The notes: a model not told the origin generated them from the letters alone. Shown: positions 51,264 through 60,897, counted from the first letter of the stretch. The stretch: DNA of 60,900 bases from Methylomicrobium sp035916875 (GCF_035916875.1 NZ_JAXUHN010000065.1:1-60900), one strand, 5' to 3'. Program-made: numbers and translations.

Positions 51264-52538
51264 ATGCCGCGTTTCAATACGCTAAAAGAGTGGCTGAACT
51301 GGCAAGAAAGCCTGCATCCTTTAGCAATCGACCTGGGCCTGGAGCGCGTTGCGCGCGTTTTTGATGCGCTCGCTCCCGATTACCGGAAACCGGTCACGAT
51401 TACCGTGGCCGGCACCAACGGCAAAGGCTCCTGCGTCGCCTATCTCGAAACGATTTACCGGACGCAGGGCTACAAGGTCGGCGCCTACACCTCGCCGCAT
51501 ATTTTACGCTACAACGAACGCATAAAAATCGACGGCAATCCGGCCGCCGACGAATTGATTTGCGAAGCATTTGCCCGAATCGAAACAGTTCGTCAAAACA
51601 TCTCACTCAGCTATTTTGAATTCAGCACGCTGGCCGCGCTCGATATCTTCTCGCGTAGCGCTGTCGATGTTCAGATCTTGGAAGTCGGCATGGGCGGTCG
51701 GCTCGATGCGGTGAATATCGTCGATCCGGATGTCGCATTGATCAGCAGCATAGGCATCGATCATGTCGATTGGCTCGGCCAGACCCGCGAAGCGATTGGC
51801 GCCGAAAAGGCCGGCATCTTCCGCGCCGCGACGCCGGCGATCGTCGGTGACCCGGAACCGCCCGTCTCGCTGATACAATGCGCCCAAGACAAACACGCCA
51901 GACTGTTTTGCATTGGCAAGGAGTTCGGCTATCAAAAAACCACAAACAGTTGGAATTGGCGTTTCGGAAACCAGCGGCTGGAGAACTTGCCGCCGCCGGC
52001 TCTGAAAGGCGAACACCAATACCGGAACGCATCATCGGCGATCCTTGCGGTCAAGCAATTATCGGCGACCCTGCCCGTCGATATCGAAGCTATCCGCCAG
52101 GGCCTCGAAAATGTAAAACTGGCGGGCCGTTTTCAATTAATTGATGGTAAAATTCCTCTTTTGCTGGATGTGGGGCATAACCCTGAGGCCGTAAAAACCT
52201 TAGTCGCATATCTGCGGGAACATTGTCAGCAGAAACGAGTACGCGCGCTATTTTCGATGATGAAAGACAAGGATATCAAAAGCGTGCTCGAGCTGATGAG
52301 CCCTCTCGTCTACGACTGGTTTTTCGCGCCGCTGACGAATCCCCGAGCGGCCAATGAGGCGCAGATGCGCGCCGTTTTCGAACAATGCGGCATCGCTACT
52401 GCGCATTTTGGCTTTCAAAATTTTAACGAGGCGTTTGCCGCCGCAAAAAATCAGCTGCAAGAAGGCGATCTGCTCCTGGTTTTTGGATCATTTTTTTTGG
52501 TATCCGATTGCCTCTCTGCGCTAGACAAAGGTAAATGA
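51264..52538 (+). CDS. folC: Bifunctional folylpolyglutamate / dihydrofolate synthase
   Basis: From ATG 51264 the protein has 424 residues. The ATP loop is VAGTNGKGSC near 47. The Mur-ligase central domain shows EVGMGGRLDAVNIV (about 138) and the HVDWLGQT block, and LLDVGHNPEA near 298 belongs to the C-terminal domain. It adds glutamate to folates. The TTG directly before the ATG belongs to the same open frame but is not needed. Confidence 0.94.
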   Translation: MPRFNTLKEWLNWQESLHPLAIDLGLERVARVFDALAPDYRKPVTITVAGTNGKGSCVAYLETIYRTQGYKVGAYTSPHILRYNERIKIDGNPAADELICEAFARIETVRQNISLSYFEFSTLAALDIFSRSAVDVQILEVGMGGRLDAVNIVDPDVALISSIGIDHVDWLGQTREAIGAEKAGIFRAATPAIVGDPEPPVSLIQCAQDKHARLFCIGKEFGYQKTTNSWNWRFGNQRLENLPPPALKGEHQYRNASSAILAVKQLSATLPVDIEAIRQGLENVKLAGRFQLIDGKIPLLLDVGHNPEAVKTLVAYLREHCQQKRVRALFSMMKDKDIKSVLELMSPLVYDWFFAPLTNPRAANEAQMRAVFEQCGIATAHFGFQNFNEAFAAAKNQLQEGDLLLVFGSFFLVSDCLSALDKGK

Positions 52539-52542
52539 CGAA

Positions 52543-53436
52543 ATGGATCAAGAACTGAAACAACGATTGATCGGAGCGGCTGTCGTCACCGCGCTCGCCG
52601 CCATTTTTATCCCGATGCTGTTCGACGATCCGGTCGACACAAGCGGTCAGGCGGTCAGCGAAATGACGATTCCGGAACCGCCGACCAACGCGCCGAATGG
52701 CCCCGAAAGCAAATTGCCGGCCAATGCGGCCGACGTCGATAACGCCGCCGGCCCTGGAAATCCGTCCACCGACAACCCAACACCCAACGCATCGCCTGTC
52801 AATGCGGCAGATATTGAACGCGTCGAACCTGGGTTACAAGAACCCCCTGTCGATTACGAACCTCCCGCGGAAGTTGACCCCACCCTGGAAAAACATCTCG
52901 ATCAAGCGGCCGAGGGTCAACCGGTGACAGATCTCGAAGATCAAAAAAGCCTTGAAAAGGCTGGCGCTATCGACAGCGCCGGCGCGCAAGACGAACCCGT
53001 GGAAGACGCCCCAGTGCTGGAGGCGCCCCCACCCGCCGCTGTTACTGAAATAAAAAGTGCGCCCCCCGTCGCTGCAACAAAAAAAACGTCGGTAAAGACG
53101 ACGCCCGCGCCGATCAAACCTCAGGTTGATTCGAGTAAAGCCAAGCCGGCTCCGACTAAACCGGCCGTAACGTCGAAAACACCGGCGGCGAAAACAGCTG
53201 CGGGATTCGAACGCTGGTATGTACAGGCCGGCAGTTACGCCAAGAAAGAAAACGCCGTGTCGCAATGGGAAGCTCTGCGCAAGCAAGGTCTGCCGGCGAC
53301 ACTGGAAACCCAGGCCACCGACAAAGGCACAATTTACCGACTGAGAGTCGGCCCTGAATTGAGTAAACAACGCGCGGTCGATATCAAGAGTCGCCTGAGC
53401 CAGCAGAACATCAAGTCGATCATCATTACCGAATAA
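52543..53436 (+). CDS. dedD: DedD-type SPOR-domain cell division protein
   Basis: The 297-residue protein has one N-terminal membrane segment (LIGAAVVTALAAIFIPMLF, about 8-26). A long Pro/Ala/Glu-rich linker of about 190 residues follows. The SPOR domain is at about 218-297, starting RWYVQAGSYAKKENA and ending LSQQNIKSIIIT. SPOR domains bind denuded glycan at the division septum. The site between folC and cvpA matches E. coli dedD. The linker is longer than in E. coli DedD. Its stop overlaps the cvpA start by one base (TAATG). Confidence 0.88.
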   Translation: MDQELKQRLIGAAVVTALAAIFIPMLFDDPVDTSGQAVSEMTIPEPPTNAPNGPESKLPANAADVDNAAGPGNPSTDNPTPNASPVNAADIERVEPGLQEPPVDYEPPAEVDPTLEKHLDQAAEGQPVTDLEDQKSLEKAGAIDSAGAQDEPVEDAPVLEAPPPAAVTEIKSAPPVAATKKTSVKTTPAPIKPQVDSSKAKPAPTKPAVTSKTPAAKTAAGFERWYVQAGSYAKKENAVSQWEALRKQGLPATLETQATDKGTIYRLRVGPELSKQRAVDIKSRLSQQNIKSIIITE

Positions 53437-53966
53437 TGACGCCGGGCCAATTCGCGCAGCAACTCTTCACCCAAATGATCTGGATAGACTACGCGATCTC
53501 CAGTCTAGTGGCGATATGCTTATTGATCGGCCTGTTGCGCGGCGCCGGGGCGGAAATGCTGTCGTTGTTCAATTGGTCGTTGGCGAGCGCAATCGGCTGG
53601 TTTTTTGCCGGCGACTTTACCCGGCTGATCGCTTCGTCGATCGCCGACCCGAACGCCCAAATCGCCGCCGCCTTTGTGATCATGTTTTTGATCACACTGA
53701 TGATAAGCGGTTTAGTGTGTTTTTTGATAGCTTACGAAAAAAAGAAAAGCCGCATTTCGCTCGCCAGCCATATCGCGGGCTTTCCGGTCGGCTTTCTGCG
53801 CGGGCTGATTCTGGTCAATCTCGGCGTGATCATCGCCGGCCTGACGCCGTTGCCGAATCAAAACTGGTGGCATGAATCCAGAATGATCCCGCCCTTTCAA
53901 ATCAGCACAACCTGGTTCATGCATCATTTTCCGTCCGGACTCTCCGGTTATCTCCATTACCGTTAA
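53436..53966 (+). CDS. cvpA: CvpA family membrane protein
   Basis: The 176-residue protein has four hydrophobic segments. The opening FTQMIWIDYAISSLVAICLL is followed by LLRGAGAEMLSLFNW, which is typical of CvpA. It lies between dedD and purF, as in E. coli, where it is needed for colicin V production and gut or bile tolerance; the mechanism is unknown. Co-transcription with purF is likely because only 24 bases separate them. Confidence 0.9.
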   Translation: MTPGQFAQQLFTQMIWIDYAISSLVAICLLIGLLRGAGAEMLSLFNWSLASAIGWFFAGDFTRLIASSIADPNAQIAAAFVIMFLITLMISGLVCFLIAYEKKKSRISLASHIAGFPVGFLRGLILVNLGVIIAGLTPLPNQNWWHESRMIPPFQISTTWFMHHFPSGLSGYLHYR

Positions 53967-53990
53967 TTTCTAAGGCTAAGATTTATCATC

Positions 53991-55499
53991 ATGTGTGGTA
54001 TTGCTGCAATCGTTTCCCATCAATACGTCAACCAGGATTTGTTCGACGCGCTCACGGTGCTGCAACACCGAGGACAGGATGCCGCCGGGATCGTAACCTG
54101 CGAAAACGGACGCCTGCATTTACGCAAAGAAACCGGCTTGGCCCGCGACGTGTTCACCAATGCGCAAATGTTGAAACTGCGCGGCAACATGGGCATCGCG
54201 CATGTGCGCTATCCGACCGCCGGTTGCACCAGCTCGGCCGAGGCGCAACCGTTTTATGTAAACTCGCCATTCGGCCTGACGCTTGCGCACAACGGTAACC
54301 TGACCAACACCGATGAGCTGAAAAAAGCATTATTCGTCGAGGATCAGCGTCATATCAACACCGACTCCGATTCGGAAGTGCTGTTGAACGTGTTCGCGCA
54401 CGAACTGCAAAACCTCGGCAAGCTAAATTTGACTGTCGACGATGTCTTCGCAGCGGTACGCGGCGTACATCGCCGCTGCCGGGGCGCCTATGCAGTCGTA
54501 ATCATGATCACCGGCTTCGGCATATTGGGTTTCCGCGACCCGCACGGCATACGGCCGGTCGTGTACGGCGAACGCAAAACCGATAAAGGCTCCGAATTCA
54601 TGATCGCCTCCGAAAGCGTCGCGCTCGATGTGCTCGGCTTCGAACTGATCCGCGATATCGAGCCCGGCGAAGCGGTCTTCATCGAAGAATCCGGCGAACT
54701 GCATACCCGGCAATGTTCCGACACGGTCGATCATTGTCCCTGCATCTTCGAATATGTTTATTTCGCACGCCCCGACTCAATCATCGACGACATTTCGGTC
54801 TACAAAGCGCGTCTACGGATGGGCGAAAAACTGGCCGAAAAAATTCAGCGCGAATGGCCCGATCACGACATCGACGTCGTGATTCCTATTCCTGATACCA
54901 GCCGTACTGCGGCGCTGCAAATGGCCAACCGGCTCGGCGTCAAATTCCGCGAAGGCTTCATCAAGAACCGCTACATTGGCCGCACCTTCATCATGCCCGG
55001 CCAAAAAATGCGGCAGAAATCGGTCAAGCAGAAATTGAATGCGATCGGTCTGGAATTCGAGGGTAAAAACGTGTTGCTGGTCGATGATTCTGTGGTCAGA
55101 GGCACCACCTCCGAACAAATCATCCAGATGGCGCGTGACGCCGGCGCAAAAAAAGTTTACTTCGCTTCCGCCGCGCCGCCGGTCCGCTACCCGAACGTTT
55201 ACGGCATCGACATGCCCGCCGCGCATGAGTTAATCGCGCATAATCTGTCCGAGGAAGAAGTCGGCAAAGCAATCGGCGCGGACCGAATGATTTATCAAGA
55301 TCTACAAGATTTGATCGATGCGGTCCGCAAAGGCAATCCCCACATCAAGCATTTCGACACATCCTGCTTCAGCAAGGAATACATTACCGGCGATATAGAC
55401 GATGCCTATCTCGACCATATCGAAGGCTTGCGTAATGACCATGCGCAAAGCGAGCGCAATGCCGAAAATTTCATCATTGAAATGCAGAATTGTGAATAA
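53991..55499 (+). CDS. purF: Amidophosphoribosyltransferase
   Basis: The 502-residue protein makes phosphoribosylamine from PRPP and glutamine, the first step of purine synthesis. The catalytic cysteine follows the initiator Met (MCGIAAIVSH), so there is no propeptide, as in E. coli PurF. The glutaminase domain is at about 1-240 and the PRPP motif VLLVDDSVVRGTTSEQI is near 363. The length is standard. The metZ ATG follows 10 bases after the stop. Confidence 0.96.
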   Translation: MCGIAAIVSHQYVNQDLFDALTVLQHRGQDAAGIVTCENGRLHLRKETGLARDVFTNAQMLKLRGNMGIAHVRYPTAGCTSSAEAQPFYVNSPFGLTLAHNGNLTNTDELKKALFVEDQRHINTDSDSEVLLNVFAHELQNLGKLNLTVDDVFAAVRGVHRRCRGAYAVVIMITGFGILGFRDPHGIRPVVYGERKTDKGSEFMIASESVALDVLGFELIRDIEPGEAVFIEESGELHTRQCSDTVDHCPCIFEYVYFARPDSIIDDISVYKARLRMGEKLAEKIQREWPDHDIDVVIPIPDTSRTAALQMANRLGVKFREGFIKNRYIGRTFIMPGQKMRQKSVKQKLNAIGLEFEGKNVLLVDDSVVRGTTSEQIIQMARDAGAKKVYFASAAPPVRYPNVYGIDMPAAHELIAHNLSEEEVGKAIGADRMIYQDLQDLIDAVRKGNPHIKHFDTSCFSKEYITGDIDDAYLDHIEGLRNDHAQSERNAENFIIEMQNCE

Positions 55500-55509
55500 C
55501 GGACATCCC

Positions 55510-56691
55510 ATGAAAGACATCGACTGGAACGACTACGCTCTCGAAACCCAAGCCATCCGCGCCGGCCATCACCGCACGCAGGAAGGCGAGCACAGCATCC
55601 CGATCTTCCCGACCTCCAGTTATGTCTTCAACAGCGCTGAAGAAGCCTCTCTTCGTTTTACCGGCCAACTTCCCGGCAACGTCTATTCGCGCTTCACGAA
55701 TCCGACCGTTACCGCATTTCAGGAACGGCTGGCGTTGATGGAAAAAGGCGAACGCTGCCTCGCGTTTGCTTCCGGCATGGCCGCGATCATGGCGGTCGGT
55801 ATGGGGCTTCTTAAAACCGGCGATCACGTGGTCTGCTCGCGCGGCGTGTTCGGCAATACGGTGCTGTTGTTCCAGAATTATTTCGGTAAATTCGGCGTCG
55901 AGACCGATTTTATCGAGCTGACCGATCCCGCCGCCTGGGAGGCGGCGATCCGGCCTAACACGCGCTTTTTATTCCTCGAAACGCCGTCCAACCCGTTGAC
56001 CGACATCGCCGACATCGCCGAACTTGCCGGCATCGCGCACCGGCACGGCTGCCTGTTGGTCGTCGATAACTGTTTCTGCACCCCTGCCCTGCAAAAACCG
56101 TTGACCCTCGGCGCGGACATCGTCGTGCATTCGGCGACCAAATATCTGGACGGCCACGGCCGCTGCATCGGCGGCGCGGTCGTTGCGAACCATGAAATCA
56201 TCGAAAAATCCATCTATCCTTATCTCCGCACCGGGGGCGCGACAATGAGCCCGTTCAACGCATGGACTTTCCTGTCCGGACTCGAATCGCTCGCGGTCAG
56301 AATGAAGGCGCATTGCGACAATGCGCTGGCGCTTGCCGAATGGCTGGAGCAGCAACCCGGTGTCGCGAAAGTCCATCATCCCGGCCTTTCGTCTCATCCT
56401 CAGCACGAACTGGCAAAAAAGCAGCAGACTCATTTCGGTGGCATCGTCAGCTTCGAACTGACCGGCGGCAAGGATCACGCCTGGAGACTGATCGATGCGA
56501 CTGAAATGATCTCGATCACCGCGAATCTCGGCGACGTGAAGACCACGATCACCCATCCCGCAACCACCACGCACGGCCGCCTGACGCCCGAAGCCCGCAC
56601 CGCGGCCGGAATCAAGGACGGACTGGTCAGGGTTTCGGTGGGACTTGAGAATATTGAGGATATTAAGAAAGATATTGCCCGAGGTTTATAG
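55510..56691 (+). CDS. metZ: O-succinylhomoserine sulfhydrylase
   Basis: From ATG 55510 the protein has 393 residues in the Cys/Met metabolism PLP family. The PLP lysine is in VVHSATKYLDGHGRC near 208. TFLETPSNP-like block FLETPSNPLTDIAD (about 158) and SRFTNPTV (about 62) are present. The start MKDIDWNDYALETQAIRAGHH and the purF-metZ adjacency are typical of MetZ in gammaproteobacteria. It makes homocysteine from O-succinylhomoserine and sulfide. MetB and MetY share the fold and are the alternatives. Confidence 0.9.
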   Translation: MKDIDWNDYALETQAIRAGHHRTQEGEHSIPIFPTSSYVFNSAEEASLRFTGQLPGNVYSRFTNPTVTAFQERLALMEKGERCLAFASGMAAIMAVGMGLLKTGDHVVCSRGVFGNTVLLFQNYFGKFGVETDFIELTDPAAWEAAIRPNTRFLFLETPSNPLTDIADIAELAGIAHRHGCLLVVDNCFCTPALQKPLTLGADIVVHSATKYLDGHGRCIGGAVVANHEIIEKSIYPYLRTGGATMSPFNAWTFLSGLESLAVRMKAHCDNALALAEWLEQQPGVAKVHHPGLSSHPQHELAKKQQTHFGGIVSFELTGGKDHAWRLIDATEMISITANLGDVKTTITHPATTTHGRLTPEARTAAGIKDGLVRVSVGLENIEDIKKDIARGL

Positions 56692-56738
56692 AACTCATAT
56701 CTGCCAACCCAACATCATCCTAACTATTCCGCGAAAAC

Positions 56739-56756
56739 CCCACGCTCTCGCGTGGG
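56739..56756. terminator. Hairpin after metZ
   Basis: CCCACGC at 56739-56745 pairs perfectly with GCGTGGG at 56750-56756 around a TCTC loop, 47 bases after the metZ stop. No T tract follows directly. It may weakly end the long trp-pur-met transcript. Confidence 0.45.
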
Positions 56757-56864
56757 AGCAGTTCAGATTATCGATTTTTGACCTACGCACAAAATATGCC
56801 GGTTCTAAAATTCCTACCGGAAAAGTATAATTCTGGACATTTCCTTTTTATTCTCCCCATTCTC

Positions 56865-57251
56865 ATGCCAATCCAATTTTTAAACTTACATCATGCCAGC
56901 GTCATTGTTTCGAATACCGAAAAATCATTGGTATTCTACAACAAGGTGCTCGGGCTCAAACAAATCGAACGCCCCCCGTTGCCGTTTCCAGGCGCCTGGT
57001 TGCAAGTCGGCGAGTCCGGAATCCAGCAAATCCATCTGCTCGAACTCGACAATCCCGACCCTACCACAGGACGCCCGGAACACGGCGGCCGCGACCGGCA
57101 TATCGCGCTGACGGTTGCTTCGCTGAATCCGGTGCTGGAGTCACTGGAATACAATCAAGTCCGTTACTCGCTTAGCATATCGGGACGTAGGGCGCTGTTT
57201 TGCCGCGACCCGGATGGCAATACGATCGAAATCATCGAGCAGGTACAATAG
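56865..57251 (+). CDS. VOC/glyoxalase-fold protein
   Basis: From ATG 56865 the protein has 128 residues with the vicinal-oxygen-chelate pattern. LHHASVIVSNTEKSLVFYN at the start, HIALTVASL near 78 and RDPDGNTIEIIEQ at the end contain the expected His/Glu metal ligands. Substrate is unknown; glyoxalase I, dioxygenase or fosfomycin-resistance-type roles cannot be separated by sequence. The frame is open to 56778, but the ATG at 56865 fits the fold start. Confidence 0.82.
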   Translation: MPIQFLNLHHASVIVSNTEKSLVFYNKVLGLKQIERPPLPFPGAWLQVGESGIQQIHLLELDNPDPTTGRPEHGGRDRHIALTVASLNPVLESLEYNQVRYSLSISGRRALFCRDPDGNTIEIIEQVQ

Positions 57252-57291
57252 AAACTGCCTGCAAACCCGCGAGCTAATCGGCAGCCCCAAA

Positions 57292-57432
57292 ATGTCGGAT
57301 CACAGTTTCAACCGTACACTCAATAACCCATGGCTATTGCACGGTTATGAAAATGCAGAGGAAACTATCCGGATTCCTGACCTGGATTTGGAACGGCCGT
57401 TACAACACTTGTACGAAGAAGTTTTTTCATGA
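57292..57432 (+). CDS. Possible 46-residue protein
   Basis: A short frame from ATG 57292 encodes 46 residues that begin MSDHSFNRTLNNPWLLHGY and are acidic at the end (DLDLERPLQHLYEEVFS). It starts 40 bases after the VOC gene on the same strand. The base composition and codons resemble coding sequence. There is no strong ribosome site, so it may be chance. Confidence 0.35.
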   Translation: MSDHSFNRTLNNPWLLHGYENAEETIRIPDLDLERPLQHLYEEVFS

Positions 57433-57489
57433 AAAAATCCTCGCTTCCGTTTCAATCCAGCGAGCGGACCGGCTGATGTCCGAAGATCT

Positions 57490-58080
57490 TTATATTTCGT
57501 CCTTTCCGACCCAGATTTCTACAATCGGCGTTTCGTAAGCGCCAAAACGGTCTAGCAGACTCTCAGGCTGACTTTCCACAATCAGCATCGCACGATGCGA
57601 CCGGCGAATAAACTGTTCCGCTTGCGCATGATCCAAAAATTCGATCAACGGGTCGTAATAGCCTTCGACATTGAGTAAACCGCAAGGTTTGCCGTGAAAG
57701 CCTAGTTGAGCCCAGGTCCAAATCTCGAAGAGTTCCTCAAGTGTGCCGAGGCCGCCCGGAAGTGCGATAAAACCATCGGATAATTCCGCCATCAACGTCT
57801 TACGTTCGTGCATGGATTGTGTGACATGCAGTTCGCTCAGTTGATAATGGGCAACTTCTTTACGCATCAGGGCTTCGGGTATCACGCCGACCGCCTTGCC
57901 GCCAAGCCGCAGCATATGATCCGCGACCGCGCCCATGATGCCGATGCTCGCGCCGCCGTAAACGAGGCCAATATTACGGCTTACCAGCGCTTCGGCAAGC
58001 GCGCGGGCAGCAACGGTATAGGCATCGAGCCGTCCTGGACTGGAGCCGCAATAGACGCAGATATTTTTTAGCGGGTTCAT
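57490..58080 (-). CDS. LOG-family protein (TIGR00730 nucleotide phosphoribohydrolase)
   Basis: The 196-residue protein has the hallmark PGGLGTLEELFE near 108, with GGASIGIMGAVAD near 42 and the start KNICVYCGSSPG. LOG proteins hydrolyse nucleoside 5'-monophosphates such as AMP or cytokinin ribotides to base and ribose 5-phosphate. The catalytic Arg-Lys region HERKTLMAELSDGFIALPGG is intact. It is often annotated as lysine decarboxylase-like, but that activity is not expected. It stands alone. Confidence 0.9.
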   Translation of the reverse strand: MNPLKNICVYCGSSPGRLDAYTVAARALAEALVSRNIGLVYGGASIGIMGAVADHMLRLGGKAVGVIPEALMRKEVAHYQLSELHVTQSMHERKTLMAELSDGFIALPGGLGTLEELFEIWTWAQLGFHGKPCGLLNVEGYYDPLIEFLDHAQAEQFIRRSHRAMLIVESQPESLLDRFGAYETPIVEIWVGKDEI

Positions 58081-58262
58081 ATCATCCTGTAGGGGAGCCG
58101 ATGGTTCAACATTTTTTGCGGCATCGGTAGCTGTGTCTTGGCGTGTGGCCGCAATTCCGCTAACGCCTCACAGGTTTCACTTAGGAAATTATTTTGTTGC
58201 CATGGCGTTGCCAGGTGTTTAAATTTCAGCAGATTTGATATCCGCTTGGCGGGTAAATTCAG

Positions 58263-58856
58263 CTAAAGCAGATTTGTCAGTTGCCGGTCATGCGCGCGGC
58301 TCAATGTCATCAGCGCCAGCGTTGCCCCTGCCAGTGCAAACGCCATGTCGGATTGCGTATCCCACGGGTAGCCTTGCGTGCCGAGAAAGGCTTCGGCGCC
58401 ATCTTCGCTAAATAATGCGGCCCACCACTCAATCATTTCGTACACAGCGCTGAGCGCCAGACAAAAACAAACTATCATAAAATTTAGCCAATTTCGGGTA
58501 CGAACAACATCGTTTCTAATCAGAATTTCCCGGCTTACGATCGCAGGATTGAAGCCTTGCATGAAATGGCCGAGTTTGTCGTAATTGTTTCGTTCAAAGC
58601 CGAAAATTTCTTTAATTGTATCGAACAGAGGCACTTCCGCGTAGGTGTAATGGCCGCCGATCAGCAAAATGATGCTGTGCGCGAGAATCAGACAGTAGGC
58701 TAGCGGCGTTAATGGAAAGCGTTTTCGGGTCGAGATCACCACGATCATGCCGAAGAAGGCGGGAAATGTTTCCAGAATCCAGGTCGGATAGTCTTTCGGG
58801 TAAATGCCCGACCAGATGAAAATTACCGAGAAGAGCGCGAGTCCGGTTTTGTACAT
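58263..58856 (-). CDS. YjdF/DUF2238-family inner membrane protein
   Basis: From ATG 58856 the protein has 197 residues with five to six hydrophobic segments. Typical DUF2238 elements are NNYDKLGHFMQGFNPAI near 90, SAVYEMIEWWAAL (about 137) and GYPWDTQSDMAFALAG (about 161). Its function is not known. The TTG six bases upstream would add two residues. No clear ribosome site was seen. Confidence 0.85.
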   Translation of the reverse strand: MYKTGLALFSVIFIWSGIYPKDYPTWILETFPAFFGMIVVISTRKRFPLTPLAYCLILAHSIILLIGGHYTYAEVPLFDTIKEIFGFERNNYDKLGHFMQGFNPAIVSREILIRNDVVRTRNWLNFMIVCFCLALSAVYEMIEWWAALFSEDGAEAFLGTQGYPWDTQSDMAFALAGATLALMTLSRAHDRQLTNLL

Positions 58857-59028
58857 CGGCAAAGGTTTGGCGAGAATCCTTGACAGAGTTGAATCCGCTG
58901 ATTGCTGTGATTATCGCAAAGCGGGGGCATTTTTTTCATGCCTGCATCCTAATGCACTAAGTCGGTCACGCAAAACTAACCTTTCGGCCCACACAATCAG
59001 CCGAAAATATCTAACACATTAAGCCGCG

Positions 59029-59202
59029 TCAGGACAGAAAGAGATAAATAGCGCGCCGAGCTCTTTTGATCGCTTCATCGTCATCTTCCGCGGTCACATT
59101 GATAATCGATCTCAACTGGTTGCCGAAAAACACTCGCAAATGATAGCCGTAATTGTCGTAGACTAACTCCGCATCATTCCATTTTTCAACGATTCGTAAC
59201 AT
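59029..59202 (-). CDS. Small protein of 57 residues, unknown function
   Basis: ATG 59202 opens a 57-codon frame to TGA 59029-59031. It reads MLRIVEKWNDAELVYDNYG and ends RRAIYLFLS. The ribosome site is unusually good: AAGGAG with five to six bases to the ATG. The middle has an acidic run (AEDDDEAIKRARRA) that would form a charged helix. No stop or frameshift occurs. It is too short for family assignment, but start signal and codon use make a real gene likely. It lies upstream of the YjdF gene on the same strand. Confidence 0.65.
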   Translation of the reverse strand: MLRIVEKWNDAELVYDNYGYHLRVFFGNQLRSIINVTAEDDDEAIKRARRAIYLFLS

Positions 59203-59947
59203 AAATACTCCTTATTCGAGCCAAATAATTTATTCAAGCAATAGTACTTAAAAATATTAGCAGAAATTATGCCACTTGCTATTTTTGCTATGATTCGGCG
59301 GATTTTCTCGCAAACGCGCCGCTAAAAATGCAAAGTGGCAATAAATTAACGGTTGCTTTCACCCTGATGATGGTTTTTTTCAATCGATTGCAGATGATTA
59401 TCTTCCCGCCAAGATGAATGCCAGATGAATCGCCGTAAATCGTCTGTTGCCGCCACCGCCATATAGGATTAACAATATTCATCAGCCGACTGAAAGTCTT
59501 TACGTCTGTAACTTATTGCAAAATTATCAACCTGTCCAATTCGCATTATCATAGAAGATAGGTTTTTATGCAAATAATGCCGTTATACTGTCATATGGGC
59601 AAATACTGACAAACTGACCGGATTTTCGAGCCCATGCAAAGCCGCAATCGCAGAAAACTATCCGACTAAATCCATATCTTTATTTGCGGGAAAGAGATAC
59701 TGGCCAAAGGGTTTAAAATAATTGATAGTCACCAAAAGGCTTAACTTATTAAAGCGGGGAGTGAATGACAACCCCAACACGTTCTGAATGATAGCGATTA
59801 AGTGCTTCTCATGAAGTTCGTTTGCAATAGGCATTCTGTAAATCAACGACTTGCACTATCCGAGTAACACAAACGAATTTCCCGTTGCCCACTTATTGAT
59901 ATTCAGCAATTGCGAAGTCTTGGAATTTTGCTTATTGATTCTACTTC
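59203..59947. other. Gene-poor AT-rich stretch
   Basis: About 745 bp lie between the small minus-strand gene and the IS remnant. Short open frames at 59288-59482 and 59658-59846 (minus) lack ribosome sites and recognisable content. No repeat, tRNA or terminator was seen. It may be decayed sequence flanking the insertion element. Confidence 0.4.
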
Positions 59948-60848
59948 AGGGAACCTCTAAAAATCCGGTTTGGCTCAGCATCCTGGCCTGAAGCAGCGAA
60001 AATCTTCAGATTTCGCCTGCCGATGGTGGCGAATTCGTCGCGACGTTGTCTGGCAACCGCCTTTAACAAAGGATATTGCCTCTTTTAGGCTAGCGCGGAC
60101 AGACCTATCCCTTGCGCTACGGGTGCCTTTTTCGTGAAATTGGCTATCGATCCGTTGTTCCTCCAGGTGGGCTTCGTGTTCTTGCGAACGGTAGGCGCTG
60201 TCTGCGTAGACCGCGCTCTTCCTGCCCTGGGCATCGGTGGTTTCGGTATCCAGTAATGCCTCGAATACTTGGCTGTCGTGAACGTTGGCGGGTATGACCC
60301 GGTAGTGTTGGATCAGCTTGGTAGACTCGTCGGCGTTGATGGGGTTCTTATAGCCGTAGTGTTTTTCCTCGTTCTTTTGGGTCCAACGGGCGTCGGTGTC
60401 CTTTTGCCGCCGCCGCAGGGCTTGTTCCGGCTCGTCCCAGCCCGCGGGGATTTCGCCCGCCTTGACTTTGGCGTTCTCGTCCCGGCTGTTGCGCTGGCGC
60501 GGCACTTCGACGAAAGTCGCGCGATCATCTGCCCCGTTGTCGCCACATAACCCCACTGCGCCAGTTGTTCCTTGAAGCGCTCGAACAGGACTTCGGTCAA
60601 CCCCAGTTCGTTGAGCCGTTCCCGAAAAGCCCACACCGTCTTGGCATCCGGTACGCGATCATGCATTTCCAGGCCGGGAAACCGCACTTGTACCCCGTGG
60701 GTATGAAGCTGAGCCGGTCTCGAATTTGAAACTCCTGCTTGTCGTCGGATAGATTGTCGTACAGATGCTGTAGGATTAGCACCAATGCCGTTAAGTTAAG
60801 AAGAAAGCTCCCTCTCCTGCTGGAGAGGGTTGGGGTGAGGAGGATCAA
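59948..60848 (-). mobile_element. Decayed IS5-family insertion element, transposase broken
   Basis: The minus strand carries IS5-type transposase pieces in three frames. LQHLYDNLSDDKQEFQIRD comes first (about 60780-60710), then DRVPDAKTVWAFRERLNELG (from about 60660), then ATFVEVPRQRNSRDENAKVK to YADSAYRSQEHEAH (about 60510-60170). Frameshifts lie near 60700 and 60525. The piece with GYKNPINADESTKLI, and DSAYRS, holds the catalytic-domain hallmarks. After HEKGTRS the usual C terminus is not recognisable. GGGAACCTCTAAAAA near 59949 resembles an IS5-family end. The element cannot move on its own. Confidence 0.75.
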
Positions 60849-60897
60849 AAATAAGGAAAAATACTTTATTTTGATCCCCTCATCCCAGCCTTCTCCC
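60822..60897. repeat. Imperfect inverted repeat at the window edge
   Basis: A left arm beginning GGAGAGGGTTGGGGTGAGG (60822) is an imperfect reverse complement of a right arm ending GAT-CCCCTCATCCCAGCC-TTCTCCC (to 60897), around a short AT-rich loop. The GGGGTGAGG type recurs in many bacterial genomes as a dispersed palindrome. It may mark the boundary of the IS element or an independent small repeat. The window ends here, so its outer limit is unknown. Confidence 0.5.

Noticed and set aside
53205..53225. GGATTCGAACGC-like string resembling a tRNA T arm
   Set aside because: It is inside the SPOR protein gene and codes for its conserved start of domain. No acceptor or anticodon arm is near.
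59288..59846. Two short minus-strand open frames
   Set aside because: No ribosome sites, AT-rich composition and no recognisable protein features; they are probably chance.
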